From the NCBI GenBank assembly GCA_029262735.1, contig JAJCYY010000114.1:1-64000 (forward strand): DNA of 64,000 nucleotides. The letters are read 5' to 3'. The position numbers were made by a program, and so were the translations under genes. Within the stretch, counting starts at the first letter, position 1, and every line of letters starts with the position of its first letter. The notes beneath the pieces were generated by a model. The model ran no database searches, had not been told where the DNA came from, and worked only from the letters and a program-made list of their open reading frames with translations. Shown in pieces: positions 45,391-54,014 of this stretch. Source of the DNA: Chloroflexota bacterium. GTDB taxonomy: Bacteria; Chloroflexota; Dehalococcoidia; Lucifugimonadales; Lucifugimonadaceae.

Positions 45391-46049
45391 TGGCCGGTAT
45401 CGAAAAAGCGTATCTGGAGCCCGAGAAGGGTTCAAAGATTCCGTGCATGTTCAACCCGACTGAACTGGTTATCAGCAAGTCCACAAAGTGGAATCAGCCC
45501 AAGGTTGCCCGAAAAGACGCCCCGGACCAGGAGTACCAGCAGGGCGAGTCCGGCAAGCTCACCATCAAGCTGACGCTCGACACGACCGATTCCGGGAAAT
45601 CGGTGACCACCCACACTGACAACCTGATGAACCTGATGAAGGCGACCGTTCCCGATCAAAAGGCCAAAGTGGACCGCCCGCCATGGGTGCGTTTTCGCTG
45701 GGGCCGCACGCACTCCTTCAAGTCCATCGTCCAGTCAGTCGACATCACATTCAACTACTTCGCTTCGGATGGAACGCCGCTGCGCGCAAGCCTGACGCTC
45801 ACCCTTGTCCAGTTCGAAGACGAGGGGAAATGGCCGCTCCAGAACCCCACGTCCGGAACCCCTGAGCTGCACACCCTGCACACCGTCAAGTCAGGTGAGA
45901 CGCTCGACCGTATCTCTTATCAGCACTACGGCGACCCGGCCCTCTGGAGGAATATCGCACGCGTCAATCAGATCATTGATCCGCTTGACCTGACAACCGG
46001 TTCAATGCTGCGAATCCCGGATCAGGAGGCGGTATCGAATGCCGGGTAA
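45390..46049 (+). CDS. eCIS baseplate protein with LysM domain (Afp7-like)
   Basis: The 219-residue protein has an N-terminal phage-baseplate domain (IPCMFNPTELVISKSTKWNQ, ~18-37; PPWVRFRWG, ~97-105) and a C-terminal LysM (HTVKSGETLDRISYQHYGDP, ~164-183; IDPLDLTTGSMLRIP). This corresponds to T4 gp53-like/Afp7, gluing the baseplate to the tube. Start and stop of neighbours overlap (TAATG). Confidence 0.9.
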   Translation: MAGIEKAYLEPEKGSKIPCMFNPTELVISKSTKWNQPKVARKDAPDQEYQQGESGKLTIKLTLDTTDSGKSVTTHTDNLMNLMKATVPDQKAKVDRPPWVRFRWGRTHSFKSIVQSVDITFNYFASDGTPLRASLTLTLVQFEDEGKWPLQNPTSGTPELHTLHTVKSGETLDRISYQHYGDPALWRNIARVNQIIDPLDLTTGSMLRIPDQEAVSNAG

Positions 46050-47766
46050 TCCTGACGTAGTCCAGATCAAACTCGACAAAAGGGTGCTCCCTGAAAATGT
46101 GCTCGACGATCTCGCATTCGTAAGAGTCGAACAGTCGGTTACTTTGCCTGATCGTTTCGAGATCCAGATATACGACCCGCTGTTCGTTCACTTTGACCAG
46201 GATCTCTTCAAGGTCGGAGCCGATGTCGAGGTCGCATTTCGTGGCGGTGGAAAACTCGTCACGGTCACGAAAGGCTACGTGACCTCAGTGCTGGCAGAAG
46301 CAGGGAACGACACCGTGGACCGCATGGTTGTGAGCGGCTTCGACGCATCCTTCAAGCTGACCCTGGAGCCGCGGTCGAGGACCTTCCTCAAGCAGAGCGC
46401 TAGCGACATTGCATCTAAGATCGCCGGTGAGCACGGTCTTTCTGCGAAAGTGCAGTCCACGCCATTCAAGTTTGAACACGTGCTCCAGTACAACGAAACC
46501 GACTACGAATTCCTGCAACGCATGGCGGACCAGGTTGGCTTCCGCGCCTGGGTGATTGAGGACGATCTCTATTTCCGCGCTATGCCCGAAGGCAAGGTCA
46601 CAACTCAACTTGATATGGGTGATGACCTGATCAAGCTCAGTCTTCGCATGAGCGCCGCTGACCGCGCCGATTCGGCGGATGTCAGCTTCTGGGACGTTAA
46701 GCAAAAACAGGTAATCACGTCTTCCGTAAAGAGTCCCGGCAAGGCGACTTACGTGAACGGAGCCCTGACCAAAAGTGTGGAAGATGGTGCTGTCGGCGCG
46801 TTCAAGAAGACGGCACTACGAACCGGACACGTGCCAGTCGAGAGTAACGACCAGGCGAAAGCCCTTGCCGAGGGCAGAATTCGAACGGCAAGCGCGAGCC
46901 AGGTTGTTCTAAAGGGAGAAGCAATTGGGTCGCCGCAGATCGTCGCCGGTTCAAAGGTGAAGATCACCGGTGCCGGTCGCACCGCTTCCGGTGAATACCT
47001 GCTCACCTCTGTAGAGCATGTCTATGGCGGTGGAACGCCATACAAAACGCGCTTCACGTCCGGGGAGAGAGAGCCGTCTGGCCTTGTAGACCTACTTGGT
47101 GGAGCGCACCAGCCGCGGGGTAACGGTTACAGTCCGTGGGGACAGGTATCCAGCGCGATAGTGACCAACCTGAACGACCCAGAAAAGCTGGGCAGGATCA
47201 AGGTCAAGTTCGGCACGATGGAGAAGGAGGAGGAGTCGGACTGGGCGAGGTTACTCGCTCCCGGAGCAGGCATAGAGTCCGGATTACAGATCATGCCGGA
47301 AGTGGGCGACGAAGTTCTCGTTGGCTTCGAATACGGCGATCCGCGAAGGCCCATCGTCATGGGTGGACTGTGGAACGGGAAGGACAAACCGCCGGAAGAC
47401 GTCGACGCGTTCTTCAAGAGTGGCAAGGTGGTCAAGCGGACATGGCGGTCCCGGACGGGGCACGCAATCGAGCTGCACGACGGATCGGGTGATCCTGACC
47501 AGAAAATCGTGATCAGCCACGGCAAAAGCAAGGCCACACTGACGTTCACGGACAAGGGTATTGAACTCAAGACAACGGGGTCCGACGACAAGGTGAGTGT
47601 GGATTCGGCTGGCGATGTCGAAATCAAATCGAAGAAAGATGTCTCGGTGAAAGGTCAAAAAGTGACCGTTGAAGGGTCCGCAGGCCTGGAACTGAAAGGC
47701 GCAAAGATCGACATCAAGGCGAGCGGCAACGTAACCATCAAGGGCGCGGTCATTCAACTGAACTGA
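46039..47766 (+). CDS. eCIS VgrG-like spike (Afp8-like)
   Basis: The 575-residue product combines a gp27-like hub (1-~340: QIKLDKRVLPENVLDDLAFV, VKITGAGRTASGEYLLTSVE), an OB-fold gp5 core (VSSAIVTNLNDPEKLGRIKV, ~373-392; PEVGDEVLVGFEYGDPRRPI, ~419-438) and a C-terminal repeat beta-helix region (DVEIKSKKDVSVKGQKVTVE, KASGNVTIKG). It overlaps the LysM gene by 11 bases. Confidence 0.95.
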   Translation: MPGNPDVVQIKLDKRVLPENVLDDLAFVRVEQSVTLPDRFEIQIYDPLFVHFDQDLFKVGADVEVAFRGGGKLVTVTKGYVTSVLAEAGNDTVDRMVVSGFDASFKLTLEPRSRTFLKQSASDIASKIAGEHGLSAKVQSTPFKFEHVLQYNETDYEFLQRMADQVGFRAWVIEDDLYFRAMPEGKVTTQLDMGDDLIKLSLRMSAADRADSADVSFWDVKQKQVITSSVKSPGKATYVNGALTKSVEDGAVGAFKKTALRTGHVPVESNDQAKALAEGRIRTASASQVVLKGEAIGSPQIVAGSKVKITGAGRTASGEYLLTSVEHVYGGGTPYKTRFTSGEREPSGLVDLLGGAHQPRGNGYSPWGQVSSAIVTNLNDPEKLGRIKVKFGTMEKEEESDWARLLAPGAGIESGLQIMPEVGDEVLVGFEYGDPRRPIVMGGLWNGKDKPPEDVDAFFKSGKVVKRTWRSRTGHAIELHDGSGDPDQKIVISHGKSKATLTFTDKGIELKTTGSDDKVSVDSAGDVEIKSKKDVSVKGQKVTVEGSAGLELKGAKIDIKASGNVTIKGAVIQLN

Positions 47767-47772
47767 GGAAAC

Positions 47773-48168
47773 ATGGGCAACCCTGCGGCCAGGAAAGACG
47801 ATCCCGTCGTCGGGGTCGATATACACATCATCATGATCCCGACTCCGGCCGGCGAAATCCCCACGCCGCTTCCGCATCCGTTCAACGCGAAGATAGCGGG
47901 AGGCGTATCCACAAACGTGAAGATCGGGGGGCAGCCTGCCGCAGTCGTGGGAAGCCAGACCGAGAACCAGCCTTCGCACATACCGCAGGGACCACGTTTC
48001 ATGGTCAACCCGACCAATAAAGGCACCATCATGCTCGGCTCTTTCACCGTCATGATCAACAATAAACCGGCAGCTCGCCTGGGGGACAAGGTTCTTACAT
48101 GTAACGACCCGGCGCCCGCTCCGATGGGCACAATAGTGGCAGGTGAACCAACGGTGTTAATCGGATGA
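47773..48168 (+). CDS. eCIS PAAR spike tip (Afp10-like)
   Basis: The 131-residue protein is PAAR-like: NPAARKDDPVVGVDIHIIMI at the start, PHPFNAKIAGGVSTNVKIGG (~34-53), KPAARLGDKVLTC (~98-110). It would sharpen the VgrG trimer. It overlaps gp25 by 4 bases. Confidence 0.9.
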   Translation: MGNPAARKDDPVVGVDIHIIMIPTPAGEIPTPLPHPFNAKIAGGVSTNVKIGGQPAAVVGSQTENQPSHIPQGPRFMVNPTNKGTIMLGSFTVMINNKPAARLGDKVLTCNDPAPAPMGTIVAGEPTVLIG

Positions 48169-48578
48169 CAACCGGAGAGACAGACTTCATTGGCCGCGGC
48201 TGGTCATTCCCGGTGCGCATTGGCGGCGCCGGAGGGATCAGGCTCAACACCGGTTCTGAAGAGCTGAACGCGTCCATCCGCATGATCGTTTCGACGGCAT
48301 TCGGTGAGCGCGTCATGCGCCCGGAGTTTGGCTGTGGAATCTGGGACCAGCTATTTGAACCCGTCAACCCTGGCACGCTGGGCGAGATGGAGCAGGCGGT
48401 GGAGGAAGCCGTGGCGCGGTGGGAGCCGCGGGTTGAGGTGACATCGGTGGAAGCGGAGCCGGACGCTGAGGCCCCGGAACGAGTCAACATTGCCATCGAC
48501 TACAAGGTGCGCCTGACGAACGACCATCGCAACCTTGTCTACCCGTTCTACATCATCCCACAGGAGGGTGAGGAGTGA
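48165..48578 (+). CDS. eCIS gp25-like baseplate wedge (Afp9-like)
   Basis: A 137-residue GPW/gp25 protein: GRGWSFPVRI (~10-19), SIRMIVSTAFGERVMRPEFG (~37-56), CGIWDQLFEP, DYKVRLTNDHRNLVYPFYI. It connects the hub with the sheath. ATGA overlap with the next gene. Confidence 0.95.
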   Translation: MTTGETDFIGRGWSFPVRIGGAGGIRLNTGSEELNASIRMIVSTAFGERVMRPEFGCGIWDQLFEPVNPGTLGEMEQAVEEAVARWEPRVEVTSVEAEPDAEAPERVNIAIDYKVRLTNDHRNLVYPFYIIPQEGEE

Positions 48579-50515
48579 CCCTTCCACCTCCCCAGATAGA
48601 CACACGCTCATTCCAGGACATCGTGGATGAGGCGAAACGGCTCATCCCGCGTTTTGTGCCGGAGTGGACGGACCACAACCTCTCCGATCCGGGCATCGCG
48701 CTGATCGAACTTTTCGCGTGGATGACGGAATCGATCATCTACCGGCTCAACCAGGTGCCGGACGACATATACCTGCGCTTTCTCGAACTTCTCGGCATCA
48801 ATCGTTTTCCATCGATAGCGGCGCACACAGACCTCGTCTTCATGCTCTCTGCACCGGCAGATTCAACCGTCTCAATCCCTGTCGGAACGGAGGTTGGCAC
48901 AGACGTGTCCAGCGATGAGGAGCCGATCGTCTTCATGACCGACAGGGACCTTGCGATAGTCCCGCCGGAACTGTCGAACAGCCTAGTCTCCGCGTCGGAC
49001 GCGCCGGGGAGATATCGCAAGCAGTGGGACGAGCTGCGTTTTGAGGGCAACAGCGTGACCTGTTTCCGGACGCTCGTACCCGGAGATGCCATCTACTTCG
49101 GCTTCGACAACAGCCTCGCATCGACCGTCATCAGACTGGACATCGGAGCATTGACAGAAGGCGTCGGCGTGCGTCCGGAAGACCCGCCGTGGGCGTGGGA
49201 GGTCTGGGACGGAGAAGTGTGGTCAGCGGCCAGCATCGACTCCGACACAACCGGCGGCATGAACCGTAACGGTGAAGTGATCCTGCGAATGCCGCATAGC
49301 CATGAACCGCTGACGCTCAACAACACAAGATCGTACTGGCTGCGCTGCCGATTGACCGAGGCAAAACCCGGTCAATCGCAATACCACAGCTCACCGGAGA
49401 TCACGACCTTCAGGGCGTACAGCATCGGCGGAGCAGTGCCCGGGCACCACGGGCAACTGCACGCTCGTGAACTTCTCGGCATCTCGGACGGTGAGTCGGA
49501 TCAAGAGTTCCTCTCAGAAAACCGGCCCGTCCTTGAACGGAGAGCGGGCGAAGCGGTCGAGGTCGTTGCGGAAGGCGGCGAGGCCGAAATCTGGTCAGAA
49601 GTCGACGACTTCTCGGACTCGAATCGGGAAAGCCTTAACTTCGTCTGGTATGCAGCGGAGGGGAAGATCCGCTTCGGTCCCAGCATTCGCTACCCGGACG
49701 GCACAAACCACCAGTTTGGCGCGGTTCCTGCCCGTGGCGCAGATATGTACCTGACCAGCTATCGCTCCGGTGGCGGCTCTCGAGGAAACGTCGGGCAGGG
49801 AACGCTGACGGTGATGCTTTCCGCCGTCCCGTTCGTCGACACGGTAACCAACCTCGAGCCCGCGACGGGCGGTGTTGACGCTGAAACGATAGCCAACGCT
49901 CGTGCCCGCGGCGCCATGACTTTGCGCACAGGCGACCGCGCCGTCACCGCCGCTGACTTCGAACGATTGACATTGCAGTCCGCTCCCTCTGTGGCGAGAG
50001 CATCTGTGATCGCACCGGACAGCGTCTCAGACTCAGTGCGCCTCCTTATCGTGCCGCGCGTTGAAAAACACCCGTCAGAACTGACCATCGACGACATGGC
50101 GGTGAGTGACGATCTGTTCACGGTTGTGCAGAGCTATCTGGATGAGCGGCGCATCCTGGGAACAGCAGTCAGTGTCGAGACGCCTCGCTACCTGGGTGTA
50201 AGCGTGGTTGCCAGGGTTGACGTGATGCCCGGTAGAAACCCGGAGCTGGTGCGTGACCGCGCCGTCAATGCCATCTACCGATATATAAATCCGTTGACAG
50301 GAGGCCCCGATGGGCGAGGCTGGCCATTTGGGCTGGACCTGAATGTGTCGCAGATATTCACACTGCTATCGAATATCGACGGCCTGGAGCGGGTAGAAGA
50401 GGCGTTGCTGTTTGGGGTCAATCTCACAACAGGCACACGGGAGCCTCTGGGCAGGCAGCAGATGGCCACCGTTCCGGGCAGCCTATTCATGTCGTATCGG
50501 CACATGGTCATATGA
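48575..50515 (+). CDS. eCIS baseplate J-like protein (Afp11-like)
   Basis: The 646-residue protein carries the baseplate-J pattern: RSFQDIVDEAKRLIPRFVPE and WTDHNLSDPGIALIELFAW (~9-48), DDIYLRFLELLGINRFPSIA, FIPVGTEV-like (SIPVGTEVGTDVS, ~104-116), YRSGGGSRGNVGQGTL and TLRTGDRAVTAADFERL (~449-465), DVMPGRNPELVRDRAVNAIY (~550-569). It is the baseplate wedge component. Confidence 0.95.
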   Translation: MTLPPPQIDTRSFQDIVDEAKRLIPRFVPEWTDHNLSDPGIALIELFAWMTESIIYRLNQVPDDIYLRFLELLGINRFPSIAAHTDLVFMLSAPADSTVSIPVGTEVGTDVSSDEEPIVFMTDRDLAIVPPELSNSLVSASDAPGRYRKQWDELRFEGNSVTCFRTLVPGDAIYFGFDNSLASTVIRLDIGALTEGVGVRPEDPPWAWEVWDGEVWSAASIDSDTTGGMNRNGEVILRMPHSHEPLTLNNTRSYWLRCRLTEAKPGQSQYHSSPEITTFRAYSIGGAVPGHHGQLHARELLGISDGESDQEFLSENRPVLERRAGEAVEVVAEGGEAEIWSEVDDFSDSNRESLNFVWYAAEGKIRFGPSIRYPDGTNHQFGAVPARGADMYLTSYRSGGGSRGNVGQGTLTVMLSAVPFVDTVTNLEPATGGVDAETIANARARGAMTLRTGDRAVTAADFERLTLQSAPSVARASVIAPDSVSDSVRLLIVPRVEKHPSELTIDDMAVSDDLFTVVQSYLDERRILGTAVSVETPRYLGVSVVARVDVMPGRNPELVRDRAVNAIYRYINPLTGGPDGRGWPFGLDLNVSQIFTLLSNIDGLERVEEALLFGVNLTTGTREPLGRQQMATVPGSLFMSYRHMVI

Positions 50516-51072
50516 ACAAAGACTGGCTCATAAATCAGCTTCCAGCCGTCATGGCGAAGGACCCGTTCCTGAACCGGTTCACGGGCATCTTCCAGGAGAT
50601 TGCAACCGGCCTGCGCGTGGAGGCCAACGCTGTCCCGGACTACATCGATGTCGGCATCGCTCCGCACGATTTCGTCCGCTGGATAGGAAGCTGGACAGGT
50701 TTGCCGGTACAGATCGACTTCGGTGACGAGGCTACAGCACGGAAACGCGTTCGTGAGATGGTTGCGTCTTCGGCTCTCCTGTACCGCAGACGCGGCACAT
50801 CTGACGGACTTGCAGGCTTGATCTCGGTGGTCACCGGTGAGGAGGCGATGGTTTCAGACACCGGAGGCATATTCAGGGCGGGTGACAAGCCACCGTCTGA
50901 ACGACGAATCACCGTGGAGATTCAGTCGACAGGCGGGCTCGATGCGCCACTGCTCGTCTCGTTGATAAAGGACGAACTGCCCGTCAACTGCACATTCGAG
51001 CTGGTTGTCGCCGGGGTTCCGGTACAACACGACGAAAGCTCAGTTGGATTGAGCCGGGATCCAAAAGCATGA
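50512..51072 (+). CDS. eCIS tail protein I-like (Afp12-like)
   Basis: A 186-residue P2 gpI-like baseplate protein: LPAVMAKDPFLNRFTGIFQE (~10-29), FVRWIGSWTGLPVQIDFG (~54-71), LLYRRRGTSDGLAGLISVVT (~89-108). ATGA overlaps on both sides. In Afp/PVC the next gene is a tail fibre, but here it is the zinc-ribbon membrane protein. Confidence 0.9.
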   Translation: MNKDWLINQLPAVMAKDPFLNRFTGIFQEIATGLRVEANAVPDYIDVGIAPHDFVRWIGSWTGLPVQIDFGDEATARKRVREMVASSALLYRRRGTSDGLAGLISVVTGEEAMVSDTGGIFRAGDKPPSERRITVEIQSTGGLDAPLLVSLIKDELPVNCTFELVVAGVPVQHDESSVGLSRDPKA

Positions 51073-53264
51073 CAACCGACAAACCCGGCACGAGCGATAT
51101 TGAATGTCCGCAGTGCTCAACCGTGAGCGAACTCCGGGAGGGCGAGCAGACCTTCTGTCCCAGCTGTGACTTTCCACTTTTCTGGGCCGATCCGTCACAG
51201 ATAGAGCAGCGCCCTGCCGTCGAATCGGCCGCCGTGGGTGAAGAAGCAGACACCGTCGGCATCGAGGGCGACGACGCGCACGATGTGCAGGTCTCCGACA
51301 TCATTTGCCGGAACTGCGCCCTGAGGAATCCCGGTGACCGCACCTACTGCATGCGCTGCGGCCACGAGTTGCCGCCGCCGGAGGAGTGGTTCAATCCCGA
51401 TGTTCCACTGCAGGTGGAAACGGAAGCGGAGCCGTCAGTCTGGCGTTCCGCCACTTTCGCCATACTCAGCCTGTTCGTAGTTGCCATCGCTGCATTCCTG
51501 GTCGCGCACTTCGCACTTGACCTGTTCTGGCCACACAAGGCCATCGATCCGCCCGAGGTAGTCGCCACGGTACCCGTCGATATCGGCGCCGTGTCCGTGT
51601 TGCTGGTCGGTTCACCCAGGCTCCCCATGATCGTTTACTCGCAGGGCGAAAATGCCGCGGAAGCTAACGTGAGCCGCGTTCGTTGCAGGAACATTGAATG
51701 CTCGAAAGCCGACGATCCGATCGTAATAGACCCCGAAGGCAGTCCGGGCACCACAGGCGTAAACATGTCCCGAGTGGCGAACGGTCCGCTGATCGTCTAT
51801 CAACGGCCTGAGACGCTGTCGCTGGTTGCCGTCAGGTGCGGAACCCTGGAATGCGACGATAATCTCGGCACACGGCGGTTCTTCGCCGTCTCACAGGGTG
51901 GTGACGATGACTCACTGGAAGCGCTTACGACGTTCGACAGCCCTCTGGGAGCCACAATACTCGAAGTGCTTGAGAATGCGGGCACGTCAATCGCCACGGC
52001 GACGGCGGGACTCGCGAACCCAGCCATCGAACCCGGGCTGGTGACCGATCTGGAAGACGCCAACCAGGGATTGTCCGATCAGACAGGCAACTTAAGAGGA
52101 GCCTTCGACGCGTTGGTGTCCGGACAGGAAGCTGATACGGCAACTGTAGACATGGTGGAGGAGTTTCTGGATAACGCTTTTGAGGCCATCGTGGCAATCG
52201 ACGACGCTCTTCTTCCAATCTCGGAAATAATAACGGCGCCTGATGTAGATGAGTCTCTTAAGCCGCTCTTAAGTTCGGTCCAGGCGATAGAAACGCAACT
52301 GGATACAGCCGAAGGGGCGGTTGATATCTCGTACGGGTTTTCTCCATCAATTGCCGTCACAGGCGGCGTGCCTATCGTGGCGCATACAGACAGCGTCGGA
52401 AGAATCCACGTTGCGTACATATGCGATCAGGGCTGTGCAGATGATGATGGAGTAGTAAACACTATCCTCGGTCTCAGCACCGAACCGGGCGCGCCGCTGG
52501 CCATCGCTATTCCGAGAGCAGGCCTGCCTTATATCGTCTACCGTTCACAGGACAACTCTCAAACCAGTCTGGAACTTCTACGCTGCGAGGATGTTAAGTG
52601 TGGCGAACCGCTGGTTGATGGATCTGTCGAGGCCGTGATTGAGATGAATACGATTACGCTTGGTACAGACGGCACACGGATCGGCCGTAATGTCGGAATG
52701 GTTATCGATCCTGAGACGTTGTTTCCCACAATAGTTTTTCAGAGGTTTGGGCCGGCAAATGGCGATGCAGACTGGAAAACCGATCTATTAATGCTGAAAT
52801 GCCCTGACCAGGATTGCGATTTTGGCGACGAACCACCGTCAGATCCGGACGACGAAAACCTCTTCCTGATCGATAGTTGGATCGCACCGAAGGTAGGCGA
52901 CGCCGTACCAGTTCCCGAATTCGTGGTTGAAAGAGGCCCATCAAACCAACCTGTGGTGTCGTACGTCGATGAGAAAACCAAAGAAATCAAAATTGCCGTC
53001 TGGTGCGCAGTAAGCATGTGTGGAAATCCAGACTCCCCAAAATGGCTAAAGACCACACCGGACAAAATAAGTGACAAACCAGTTTCTTCCGTCTCATCTG
53101 GAGTGAACCTGGCTATGGACATCTCGAACGGCATCGCTTTGATTTCGTACACGGACAAAAAGATCGCTGAGGATAAAATCACCGAGTCAAAGTTGAAGGT
53201 AGTCCGAGTGGATCTCGTTAACGCGATCTGCAATAAACGCGGCGACAAGGGTGAAAGCTGCTAA
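51069..53264 (+). CDS. double zinc-ribbon, transmembrane, Cys-pair propeller protein
   Basis: The 731-residue protein has two Cys4 zinc ribbons at its N-terminus (C13/C16/C30/C33 and C80/C83/C94/C97), one transmembrane helix at ~127-150 and an outside region of propeller-like strands. Six Cys pairs (CRNIEC, CGTLEC, CDQGC, CEDVKC, CPDQDC, CAVSMC) recur with 'xxLPxIxYxxxD' strands, the type in which each blade has a disulphide. Between pairs 2 and 3 lies a ~120-residue helical insertion (~285-400). It overlaps the Afp12-like gene by 4 bases, so belongs to the eCIS operon. It may anchor or dock the particle to the membrane; this role is inferred. Confidence 0.75.
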   Translation: MTTDKPGTSDIECPQCSTVSELREGEQTFCPSCDFPLFWADPSQIEQRPAVESAAVGEEADTVGIEGDDAHDVQVSDIICRNCALRNPGDRTYCMRCGHELPPPEEWFNPDVPLQVETEAEPSVWRSATFAILSLFVVAIAAFLVAHFALDLFWPHKAIDPPEVVATVPVDIGAVSVLLVGSPRLPMIVYSQGENAAEANVSRVRCRNIECSKADDPIVIDPEGSPGTTGVNMSRVANGPLIVYQRPETLSLVAVRCGTLECDDNLGTRRFFAVSQGGDDDSLEALTTFDSPLGATILEVLENAGTSIATATAGLANPAIEPGLVTDLEDANQGLSDQTGNLRGAFDALVSGQEADTATVDMVEEFLDNAFEAIVAIDDALLPISEIITAPDVDESLKPLLSSVQAIETQLDTAEGAVDISYGFSPSIAVTGGVPIVAHTDSVGRIHVAYICDQGCADDDGVVNTILGLSTEPGAPLAIAIPRAGLPYIVYRSQDNSQTSLELLRCEDVKCGEPLVDGSVEAVIEMNTITLGTDGTRIGRNVGMVIDPETLFPTIVFQRFGPANGDADWKTDLLMLKCPDQDCDFGDEPPSDPDDENLFLIDSWIAPKVGDAVPVPEFVVERGPSNQPVVSYVDEKTKEIKIAVWCAVSMCGNPDSPKWLKTTPDKISDKPVSSVSSGVNLAMDISNGIALISYTDKKIAEDKITESKLKVVRVDLVNAICNKRGDKGESC

Positions 53265-53300
53265 TTGGCCTGATGCTGGTAATGCCACTGGAATATCACA

Positions 53301-53852
53301 TTGCGTAGTCCGCAAATAGGCCGCTTTCGCAAACTGGCGCGCATTGGCAAGAACCCGAGCCGATTCTTTCGGCGCGAGGGACGGCGCCGTCAGCGGGGCC
53401 TTCTTCGGAACATCCTGCCACGAGGTGGATTGCGCCAGATCCGGATGGCCCAGCGGCTATTCGGTGGCAAAGCCGGTCGTAAAGTCGTAGAGCCTGAAGA
53501 GCCAAAACTGTTCGAGGGACTTGAAGAGGCTCCTGATGCAGAAGAAGCGGCCAGAACCGGCCCGCGCCGCGGTCCTGCAACTCTTTACGAACGTCGAGTG
53601 CGTCTCGAAGAGGCGATAAAGGGAGAAACTCAGCATGGACACCGCTTGAGGTTTCAGTCAAACACGATTGCTGTTCTTCAGCCGCCCAGCCCGTTGATGC
53701 GGCTTCTCAAGATGCTCCTTGCGCTCCTCCTGCTACCACTTGCACTGCTCTCCATGTTATTCGGAGGTGGAAAGCCCAAAACGAAAGGGAAGATGGGCAG
53801 ACGACTCGCCACCGTGGACCGCCGGGGCAGAGTGCACGTGAGGAAGATCTAG
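53301..53852 (+). CDS. basic membrane protein closing the eCIS operon
   Basis: The 183-residue protein has a strongly basic N-terminus (FRREGRRRQRGLLRNILPRG), an acidic linker (~65-85), one transmembrane segment (LLKMLLALLLLPLALLSMLF, ~134-153) and a basic tail. No family is recognised. The start is TTG 36 bases after the preceding stop, with no clear ribosome-binding site. It may assist the preceding membrane protein. Confidence 0.55.
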   Translation: MRSPQIGRFRKLARIGKNPSRFFRREGRRRQRGLLRNILPRGGLRQIRMAQRLFGGKAGRKVVEPEEPKLFEGLEEAPDAEEAARTGPRRGPATLYERRVRLEEAIKGETQHGHRLRFQSNTIAVLQPPSPLMRLLKMLLALLLLPLALLSMLFGGGKPKTKGKMGRRLATVDRRGRVHVRKI

Positions 53853-54014
53853 CTGCACCCGGCCGCAATTCGCAGCTTGCAGGCATGAAATCTCCAGACC
53901 AGTTCTCCTAGAGTGGAAACCGTACAACTCTTTGGCCGGGCGTCACCGTACGAGCTAACCGGCTCAGCTATCTCCCTGAACTGCACACCGTAGCCCGACT
54001 GACCGAAACTCCGC

